From positions 1-15,338 of the forward strand of contig MGDX01000015.1 of the NCBI GenBank assembly GCA_001791035.1: 15,338 nucleotides of DNA, written 5' to 3'. This DNA comes from Candidatus Uhrbacteria bacterium RIFCSPHIGHO2_02_FULL_53_13 (GTDB lineage: Bacteria; Patescibacteriota; Patescibacteriia; UBA9934; UBA11717). A program made the translations under genes and the position numbers. Below the pieces are notes generated by a model. The model was not told where the DNA came from. It worked only from the letters and a program-made list of their open reading frames with translations, and ran no database searches. Below, one piece after another: positions 6,496 to 15,338 of the stretch (position 1 is its first letter; the number at the start of each line of letters is the position of its first letter).

Positions 6496-6552
6496 GGCGC
6501 CGCAAGTACGGCGCCACAACGTCAACGGGGACCCATCTCAAGGTCCCCGTTT
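6496..6552. terminator. paired hairpins between convergent genes
   Basis: Two perfect hairpins lie between the LysM gene and the exonuclease gene. GGCGCCG (6496-6502) pairs with CGGCGCC (6509-6515). AACGGGGACC (6524-6533) pairs with GGTCCCCGTT (6542-6551), 10 bp with an 8-nt loop. The T-tract is short on both strands, so the second hairpin may act as a weak bidirectional terminator. Confidence 0.6.
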
Positions 6553-6573
6553 GGCATAAACAAAGCGCGTCAA

Positions 6574-7083
6574 TTAGGCGCAGAACTTCAAGAACACCTC
6601 GCGCAGAAGCCGCGCGTCATCAATCGCCTTGTGCACACGCACACGACTCATGTCGATACCAAGCTCTTTCATCAATTGATGATCGTTACGCTCTAAGTAG
6701 TCCTCCGGATCCACTCCATTTGCAAACAGAATTGACGCGAAGTCCACCGCATACCAGTGCACAGGCAGGTTCTCCCAGCCAAATAGCTTGGACAAATACA
6801 CCATGTCGTACTGCGGCACGAGCGCAACAGGAATTGGCTTTGGCTCTGCACAAAACGCGCGGACTTTTTTACACGCCTCATCACGACTCACCTTCTCCTC
6901 CGACAACACCGGTATCACGCGCTCCTTCACCCAATCACTCAATTCACCCTCATACTCCAACTCTAAGTACAGCTCATCGCCGTTCATCTTCACCATACCG
7001 ATCGACAAAATCTCACCTTTGTACGGATCGAGGTCAGAAAACTCGGTATCGAAGAAGACAAGGTTATCTGAATAGAGTTTCAT
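6574..7083 (-). CDS. DEDDh 3'-5' exonuclease (RNase T/DnaQ-like)
   Basis: A 169-residue single-domain exonuclease. All DEDDh residues are visible: Asp12 and Glu14 in FFDTEFSD (Exo I), Asp93 in PQYDMVYL (Exo II), and His151 and Asp156 in HKAIDD (Exo III). Two metal ions would be bound to cleave nucleotides from 3' ends. The FDTEF start, small size and lack of other domains recall the Rv2179c-like exoribonuclease group more than DnaQ or oligoribonuclease, so RNA is the likelier substrate; this is inference. Its ATG overlaps the rpoC TGA (ATGA), making it translationally coupled to RNA polymerase and the last gene of the rpoB-rpoC unit. That placement suggests a role linked to transcript turnover. 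Confidence 0.8.
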   Translation of the reverse strand: MKLYSDNLVFFDTEFSDLDPYKGEILSIGMVKMNGDELYLELEYEGELSDWVKERVIPVLSEEKVSRDEACKKVRAFCAEPKPIPVALVPQYDMVYLSKLFGWENLPVHWYAVDFASILFANGVDPEDYLERNDHQLMKELGIDMSRVRVHKAIDDARLLREVFLKFCA

Positions 7084-10000
7084 TCTGCCTCTTCAGCATC
7101 ACCGCCATCCTTTTGGACAGCAACATCCTCACCATCGGCAACCTCGAGCATGTCAACGTCTTCCTCAACGCGCGCTCCAAGCGGCGTTGCAAACTCGTCT
7201 GCGTCTTCCGGCAGAGGATTCACGCCCGTGCCCGCCGGAATCAAGCGCCCAATAATTACGTTCTCTTTCAATCCGTTCAAGTGATCCACTTTTCCTGTCA
7301 CCGCCGCGTTGATAAGCACGCGCGACGTTTCTTGGAACGATGCCGCCGACAACCACGAATTCGTGGAGAGCGAAACCTTGGTGATACCAAGAAACAGCGA
7401 TTTGGCGTCGGCTTTCTTTCGGATGCCGTCGTTCGCGTCGTCATAGACCGACAGCTCCACGACCGCGCCTGGCAACAAATCCGTATCGCCCGGGTCGTCC
7501 ACGCGCACGCGCGAGAACATTTGGCGCACAATCACCTCGATGTGCTTGTTGTTGAGTTTTTGCCCCTGCGACGAGTAGATATGCTGAATTTCCTTGGAGA
7601 CGTAGCGCTCCACGGCCTTGCGACCTTGCGTATCGAACAGGAGTTGCAAATCAATGTGCCCTTCCGTAAGCGCGTCGCCAGCCTCAACCGTGTCGCCGTC
7701 TTTCACATACAGCGAGAATCCAGGCGGCGCCACATACTCGAGCTTGTCGTTGACCTCATGGGCCACCACGATGTGCGTCTTTTCCATGCGCACGATGCCA
7801 GACACTGTGGACACGACCGAGTCACCGGTCGCCTTTTCGCAAAGCACATCCCCCGCGCGCACTTTGTCGCCGTCTTTCACTTTGAGCGTCGCCCCACGGC
7901 CGCATTTGAATACTTCCTCTTCCGTTTTCTTGAATTTGATGCGAATGATTTTCTGCCCAGGACGCACGTCAATGATTTTGCGGCCGGTGCCAATTTGCAT
8001 TGCTTCCTTTTTTGCTTCCTCAACCTCCACCACGCCCGCCGCCTCGGCCATGAGCGCGCGGTGCTTTGGCAAACGCGCCTCAAACAGCTCTTCCACGCGC
8101 GGCAATCCCTGCGTGATGTCTTTTCCGGCGATACCTCCCGTGTGGAATGTGCGCATTGTGAGCTGTGTGCCCGGCTCACCAATGGACTGCGCGGCAATAA
8201 TCCCCACGGCCGCTCCCACATGCACCAGTTTGTTGTAAGCCAAATCGTAGCCATAGCACTTTTGGCACAACCCATGACGCTGGAGACACGACATGACCGA
8301 ACACACATGCGCCTCTTGCAGTTCGGCGCCCGCGTCTTCGATGGCGCGAACATGGTGCTCGGTAATAAGCTCGCCCGCCTTGACAATCACTTTGCGCCCG
8401 CCCGGTTTGATGATGTCCGACAGCGCAAAACGTCCAAGAATTCGCACCATGAGCGGCTCGCCGATTTCGTCCGATTCCTCTTTCGTCATCACGATGCCCT
8501 CTTGGTCGCCACAGTCTTCACTGCGAATCACCACGTCCTGCGCCACATCCACCAAACGGCGCGTCAGGTATCCGGCATTTGCCGTTTTGAGCGCCGTGTC
8601 CGTCAATCCTTTGCGCACACCGTGCGAGGAAATGAAAAACTCCAGCGCGTCCATGCCTTCCTTAAACGAACGCTTTACAGGCAGTTCCACCGTCTCTCCA
8701 GACGCCGACGCCACCAATCCCTTCATACCAATCATCTGCGCGAGCTGTGTCAAACTTCCGCGCGCGCCCGAGTCAATCATCGTGAACGCCGAGCTGTGCT
8801 TTGGCAGAACGTCACGCGAGAGCTTTTCGATTTGATCGCGCACGCCCGCCCAAATGTTGATAATCGCCGCGTGCCGCTCGGACTTGGTCAAGAGCCCTTG
8901 GCTAAAGTGTTCCTCAACTTCGCGCGTCTTTTGCTCGCCGCCCTCAATCAACGCCGGCTTTTCAGGAATATCCGGCAACTCGCTCATGCCCCAACTAAAT
9001 CCGGACTTCGTTGAGTAGTAGAAGCCGAGTTTTTTGATGTTGTCCAAGAGTTGAACCGTCGCCTCGGAGCCCTCGGCTTCCAAAAGATGGCGCACGATTT
9101 TTGAGAGCTGCTTTTTACCGAGCGCTTCGTTTTGGAACGGAATCATATCGGGCAACTGCTCGTTCACCAGAATACGACCGACGGTCGTTTCAATGAGCCC
9201 CTCCATGTCGTGCCGAACCTTAATTAGCTCGTGCATTTTGATGCGTCCCATCTCGAACGCATACTTGGCATCCTTCGTGCTGGCAAACATTTTGCGCTCT
9301 GCCTCCGGACGCTGTTCATCGTCCACGATCATCGACAGGTAATAGCATCCCCACACAATGTCTTTTCCCGGGCGTGTGATCGGTTCTCCGTCAGACGGCT
9401 TTAAGAGGTTTTTAGTTGAAAGCATCAAGTGCTTGGCCTCGCGGCGCGCCTCGCGCGTCAACGGCACATGCACCGCCATTTGGTCTCCGTCAAAGTCAGC
9501 GTTGTATGCGTCGCACACCAACGGATGAATCTGAATCGCCTTGCCTTCAATGAGCTTTGGCCGAAACGCCTGAATACCCAGACGGTGCAATGTCGGCGCG
9601 CGGTTCAAGAGCACGTACGCGTCGGCAACCACCTCTTCCAAAATGTCCCATACCTCCGGCCGATCCGCCTCGATAAAGCGGTTCGCGCTACGGATGTTGT
9701 ACACGTACTCGCGCGAAATAAGCTGGGCAATCACAAACGGGCGGAACAGCTCGAGCGCCATGCGTTTTGGAATGCCACACTCGTCGAGCTTGAGATTCGG
9801 TCCCACCACAATAACCGAGCGCCCGGAATAGTCGATGCGCTTTCCAAGCAGGTTTTGACGGAATCGCCCCTGCTTCCCCTTCAATAAGTCGGTGAGCGAC
9901 TTGAGTTGGCGCTTCTTTCCGGTCGCGGCAATGACCGTCTTGCTGTGGCGCGCCGAGTTGTCAAATAACGCGTCCACGGCCTCCTGCAACATGCGCTTTT

Positions 10001-11084
10001 CGTTGCGACGAATGACTTCCGGCGCGTTCAAATCGTGCAAGCGCTTCAACCGGTTATTGCGGTTGATGACGCGGCGGTACAAATCGTTCAAATCAGACGT
10101 CGCAAAGCGTCCGCCATCCAAAGCGACCATCGGACGAATGTCTGGAGGGATCACCGGAATCGCCTCAAACACCATCCACTCGGGCTTGATGCCGTTCACC
10201 TGCAGAGCGCGAATGAGCTTCACGCGCCGCATGATGCGCTCGCGCTTGGCTTTGCTCGACTTCTTCATCTCGTCTTCGAGCATGGTCGCCGTCTCCTCCA
10301 AATCAATGCGCTTCAAGAGCTCGCGAATCGCCTCGGCACCAATCGCGGCATCAAACAAATGCCCGTACCGAATGGACCAATCCTGGTACGTCATCTCCGT
10401 GATAATCTGCAACGGCCGAAGCTCCTTGAGCTCCTTATCCACGCGAAGATAATCCTCTTCCAGCTCTTCGGTTTTGTGATCGCGGATTTCCTCGATGCGC
10501 TTTTGCTCGGCCTCCATCGCCTTGGGATCGTCGCTGAACTTTTCCTTCGCGCGTTCCATGTCGCGCTTGAACTCGCCCTCGATCATCTTGGTCTTGTTCT
10601 TGTACTCAGCTTTGAGCTCTTCGATCGCCATTTCACGCCCCGCTTCGTTCACGTCCGTGATAATGAAGCTGGCAAAGTAAATCACCTTCTCAAGCTTCTG
10701 CACCGACAAATCCAACAGCAAGCCGATTTTTGACGGGACGTTGCGCAAAAACCAAATGTGCGTCACCGGCGAGGCGAGCTCAATATGCCCCATGCGCTCG
10801 CGGCGCACCGCGGCAAACGTTACTTCCACATTGCATTTATCGCAGATGATTCCCTTATAGCGAATCTTCTTATACTTGCCGCAATAACATTCCCAGTCCT
10901 TGGACGGCCCAAAAATTTCCTCCGCAAAAAGGCCGCCCTTCTCCGGCTTTTGGGTACGGTAGTTGATGGTTTCCGGTTTTACGACTTCCCCGTTCGACCA
11001 TTCGCGAATGCGCTCGGGGGACGCCAGACGCAATCGGATCGAGTTGAAGTCCGTCGTTTTGAGGGTTTCTCTAAACATGGCCAT
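7080..11084 (-). CDS. rpoC: DNA-directed RNA polymerase subunit beta'
   Basis: A 1334-residue beta' subunit, which together with beta forms the RNA polymerase active centre. The N-terminal zinc site has Cys66, Cys68, Cys81 and Cys84. The catalytic NADFDGD loop at 528-534 holds the Mg-binding aspartates. The second zinc motif is visible in the C-terminal half (HVCSVMSC, then HGLCQKC). The trigger-loop/bridge-helix regions are intact (MIDSGARGS; GEPGTQLTMRTFHTGG). Residues about 145-225 form a charged coiled-coil insertion after the clamp region, absent from Bacillus but similar in place to the actinobacterial one. The C terminus is an acidic tail. It starts 11 bp after rpoB and its TGA overlaps the exonuclease ATG. 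The start is MAMFRETL; the second Met is two codons later, and neither has a clear Shine-Dalgarno. Confidence 0.98.
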   Translation of the reverse strand: MAMFRETLKTTDFNSIRLRLASPERIREWSNGEVVKPETINYRTQKPEKGGLFAEEIFGPSKDWECYCGKYKKIRYKGIICDKCNVEVTFAAVRRERMGHIELASPVTHIWFLRNVPSKIGLLLDLSVQKLEKVIYFASFIITDVNEAGREMAIEELKAEYKNKTKMIEGEFKRDMERAKEKFSDDPKAMEAEQKRIEEIRDHKTEELEEDYLRVDKELKELRPLQIITEMTYQDWSIRYGHLFDAAIGAEAIRELLKRIDLEETATMLEDEMKKSSKAKRERIMRRVKLIRALQVNGIKPEWMVFEAIPVIPPDIRPMVALDGGRFATSDLNDLYRRVINRNNRLKRLHDLNAPEVIRRNEKRMLQEAVDALFDNSARHSKTVIAATGKKRQLKSLTDLLKGKQGRFRQNLLGKRIDYSGRSVIVVGPNLKLDECGIPKRMALELFRPFVIAQLISREYVYNIRSANRFIEADRPEVWDILEEVVADAYVLLNRAPTLHRLGIQAFRPKLIEGKAIQIHPLVCDAYNADFDGDQMAVHVPLTREARREAKHLMLSTKNLLKPSDGEPITRPGKDIVWGCYYLSMIVDDEQRPEAERKMFASTKDAKYAFEMGRIKMHELIKVRHDMEGLIETTVGRILVNEQLPDMIPFQNEALGKKQLSKIVRHLLEAEGSEATVQLLDNIKKLGFYYSTKSGFSWGMSELPDIPEKPALIEGGEQKTREVEEHFSQGLLTKSERHAAIINIWAGVRDQIEKLSRDVLPKHSSAFTMIDSGARGSLTQLAQMIGMKGLVASASGETVELPVKRSFKEGMDALEFFISSHGVRKGLTDTALKTANAGYLTRRLVDVAQDVVIRSEDCGDQEGIVMTKEESDEIGEPLMVRILGRFALSDIIKPGGRKVIVKAGELITEHHVRAIEDAGAELQEAHVCSVMSCLQRHGLCQKCYGYDLAYNKLVHVGAAVGIIAAQSIGEPGTQLTMRTFHTGGIAGKDITQGLPRVEELFEARLPKHRALMAEAAGVVEVEEAKKEAMQIGTGRKIIDVRPGQKIIRIKFKKTEEEVFKCGRGATLKVKDGDKVRAGDVLCEKATGDSVVSTVSGIVRMEKTHIVVAHEVNDKLEYVAPPGFSLYVKDGDTVEAGDALTEGHIDLQLLFDTQGRKAVERYVSKEIQHIYSSQGQKLNNKHIEVIVRQMFSRVRVDDPGDTDLLPGAVVELSVYDDANDGIRKKADAKSLFLGITKVSLSTNSWLSAASFQETSRVLINAAVTGKVDHLNGLKENVIIGRLIPAGTGVNPLPEDADEFATPLGARVEEDVDMLEVADGEDVAVQKDGGDAEEAE

Positions 11085-11095
11085 AGGTGTGTCGT

Positions 11096-14356
<3,261 letters not shown>

Positions 14357-14401
14357 AGGGAGGAAGACTATTGGCAAATTGCGAGTAGCACGAGTTGCGA
14401 A

Positions 14402-14547
14402 GGAAAAAAACAGAGCCCTCGGGGGTTCCGGGGACGGATTTTTTACGCGAAAGTGGCTTTGGGGTGAGCCACGGTTTGCGAGAGGTTAGGAATGGAGTGA
14501 CGTTTGGGTAGTGTCGTCGTCGGCTTTAATCACCGATTTTGACGACA
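14402..14547 (-). promoter_or_regulatory. structured rpoB leader
   Basis: The transcript from the 14597-14625 promoter carries about 230 nt before rpoB. Near its 5' end TGTCGTC (14512-14518) pairs with GACGACA (14541-14547), with an inner TCGG/CCGA stem (14520-14523 with 14533-14536). Nearer rpoB, a C- and G-rich stretch is followed by seven U (complement of about 14403-14409), but only a 3-bp hairpin precedes it, so it is not a convincing attenuator. Confidence 0.4.
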
Positions 14548-14596
14548 GTTAGCCAAATATCTGGGACTCATTTGCAAAGATCCCGTAAGTAGTGCG

Positions 14597-14625
14597 ATTC
14601 TACATGAGAGCCTGAAAACTGTCAA
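14597..14625 (-). promoter_or_regulatory. rpoBC promoter, near consensus
   Basis: On the minus strand: TTGACA (complement of 14620-14625), a 17-bp spacer, then TAGAAT (complement of 14597-14602), matching 11 of 12 consensus positions. The predicted start is near 14590, giving rpoB a leader of about 230 nt. It is the only strong promoter seen upstream of rpoB. Confidence 0.75.
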
Positions 14626-14669
14626 AAATGTGGGTTGGTGAGTGGTGCATAGTGGCCGGACAGAACGGC

Positions 14670-14704
14670 CTCGCAATGACGAACAAGGGGACGTGCGCAA
14701 TGAC
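14670..14704. repeat. REP fragments
   Basis: CTCGCAATGAC (14670-14680) and CGCAATGAC (14696-14704) are partial copies of the end of the REP-like palindrome that follows. They lie between the divergent rpoB and ncRNA promoters. Confidence 0.5.
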
Positions 14705-14713
14705 GCTTCCCAC

Positions 14714-14790
14714 CTGTCATTGCGAGGGAGCGAAGCGACCGAAGCAATCTCTGCTGGCGTGAGCTTGCTTCGCTACGCTCGCAATGACAG
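14714..14790. repeat. REP-like palindrome
   Basis: The left arm 14714-14746 begins CTGTCATTGCGAG. The right arm 14765-14790 ends CTCGCAATGACAG. The arms are complementary over about 26 positions, apart from an extra GACCGAAGC in the left arm. An 18-nt loop separates them. The GTCATTGCGAG...GAAGCAAT pattern is a widely dispersed palindromic repeat type. A related single arm lies at 4728-4753. Confidence 0.75.
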
Positions 14791-14870
14791 ACTGGCGTTG
14801 GCTAACATTAGCAAAGTAACCATCGGCCAGAGGCCAAAAACCAACAGCCGCTTCTTTTGCCAAGCCAGAC

Positions 14871-14899
14871 TTGACAAAATCGCCAAACTCTGATACATT
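14871..14899 (+). promoter_or_regulatory. promoter of the structured RNA
   Basis: TTGACA (14871-14876), a 17-bp spacer, then TACATT (14894-14899) with TG-A just upstream (extended -10). The predicted start is near 14906. It reads rightward, divergent from rpoB. Confidence 0.65.
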
Positions 14900-14905
14900 G
14901 CCTCG

Positions 14906-15251
14906 TCATTCTTTAGCTAGAGTGACGCGCTCCACCTTGGAGGAGGAGAGGCGTGCCAAGCATCGGCAATCCCAACGGACGGCCGTGCAACGCACGAAAA
15001 CGCTTCGCGAGTGAGACAAGGCGACGGACAAGTTCCCAAAGCTTTCTCTCTCCCGACGATGCGCTTGCATCCCACAGGCACGTTGTGCCACGTGGTATTC
15101 TTCCCCTCCCAGGTGGAGCGGAGCGCACCGTCACAGCCTCCAATTACCTTTCTGACAATTGTGGGAAAGGTCATTGGGGGTTGAACGGACGCAGTTCCGC
15201 GTTCGTTACAACCTGTTTGGAAACCGGTCTCGCTTAGGCGTACCGGTTTTT
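14906..15251 (+). ncRNA. unassigned structured non-coding RNA, about 345 nt
   Basis: This unit runs from a promoter to an intrinsic terminator and folds extensively. CGCTCCACCT (14928-14937) pairs perfectly with AGGTGGAGCG (15111-15120). The helix continues inward to 14948/15100 with two mismatches and a G-U, and outward with small bulges to 14922/15128. Inside it, CATCGG (14961-14966) can pair with 15054-15061, alternative to the local hairpin GATGC-GCTT-GCATC (15058-15071). A further hairpin lies at 15072-15095 (GGCAC-GTT-GTGCC core). A second domain pairs 15137-15152 with 15165-15180, 16 positions with one mismatch and one wobble. I do not recognise RNase P RNA, tmRNA, 6S or SRP RNA motifs. 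A 94-codon GTG frame (14953-15237) with a good Shine-Dalgarno also fits, but its product is unlike any protein I know and its ribosome site is buried in the long helix. Confidence 0.55.
15221..15251 (+). terminator. intrinsic terminator of the structured RNA
   Basis: AAACCGGT (15221-15228) and ACCGGTTT (15242-15249) form an 8-bp stem with a 13-nt loop, followed by T to 15251. It closes the transcription unit that begins near 14906. Confidence 0.7.
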
Positions 15252-15263
15252 GTGATGAGAAGC

Positions 15264-15333
15264 CCACCCCGATGGACGGGGTGGCACATGTGCAGAAACA
15301 AAACGCACATGATTGCTACCCCCTAGTCAGGGG
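15264..15333 (+). other. three successive hairpins at the window edge
   Basis: CCACCCCG (15264-15271) pairs with CGGGGTGG (15277-15284) around the loop ATGGA. CATGTGC (15287-15293) pairs with GCACATG (15305-15311). CCCC (15320-15323) pairs with GGGG (15330-15333). They follow the previous terminator directly. They could be the 5' leader of a gene or RNA beyond the window, or part of the preceding RNA if termination is leaky. Confidence 0.45.
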
Positions 15334-15338
15334 ACCGA

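Noticed and set aside
6384..9014. An 876-codon open frame on the plus strand
   Set aside because: It lies antisense to the exonuclease gene and rpoC and overlaps the end of the LysM gene. Its translation is arginine/histidine-rich with no domain, as expected from the mirror of GC-rich codons.
14953..15237. A 94-codon GTG frame with a strong Shine-Dalgarno
   Set aside because: The same bases form extensive RNA helices, and the arginine/serine-rich product is unlike any known protein. It is kept as an alternative in the ncRNA entry.
14906..15251. RNase P RNA, tmRNA, 6S RNA or SRP RNA
   Set aside because: I found no GAGGAAAGTCC/ACAGAA pair, no tRNA-like ends with CCA, no large central-bubble rod and no GGAAGCAG SRP motif.

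Overview
The window most likely comes from a bacterial chromosome of the Candidate Phyla Radiation (Patescibacteria). The supporting signs are compact genes, several near-leaderless promoters, a DUF5671-like membrane protein, RpoB and RpoC of modest length, and a LysM protein with an unfamiliar layout. This placement is an inference; no 16S rRNA gene is present. TGA is used as a stop (rpoC, pepE, the DUF5671-like gene), so there is no sign of the UGA-to-glycine recoding seen in some CPR lineages.

Layout. Positions 1-1850 are visibly more AT-rich than the rest. They hold a repeat-like palindromic stretch, a minus-strand peptidase E homologue (S51 family), and a plus-strand tyrosine recombinase. 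The spacer between these two genes carries nested inverted repeats, a near-consensus promoter and, immediately after it, a terminator-like hairpin. Positions 1885-2805 hold a minus-strand five-TM protein with a pilin-like tail, ending in its own terminator. A tRNA-Gly(UCC) with its terminator follows at 2857-2963, then an MFS transporter. Next, on the minus strand, is a yebC-ruvC pair (translation factor and Holliday-junction resolvase) with a REP-like repeat filling the gap between them. yebC is divergent from a membrane-anchored LysM/von Willebrand A protein through a compact back-to-back promoter pair.

The largest unit reads leftward: rpoB - rpoC - DEDDh exonuclease (14356 down to 6574). 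It starts from a near-consensus promoter at 14597-14625 with a leader of about 230 nt, and the exonuclease start codon overlaps the rpoC stop codon (ATGA).

The last kilobase has no convincing protein gene. It contains a REP palindrome and, reading rightward, a complete transcription unit: TTGACA-17-TACATT promoter, about 345 nt, then an intrinsic terminator. Its sequence can form a very long helix (14922-14948 with 15100-15128), a second 16-position hairpin and several smaller ones. I interpret it as an unassigned structured non-coding RNA. It is the most interesting object here. Three more strong hairpins follow its terminator up to the window edge, one displaying an ATGGA loop.
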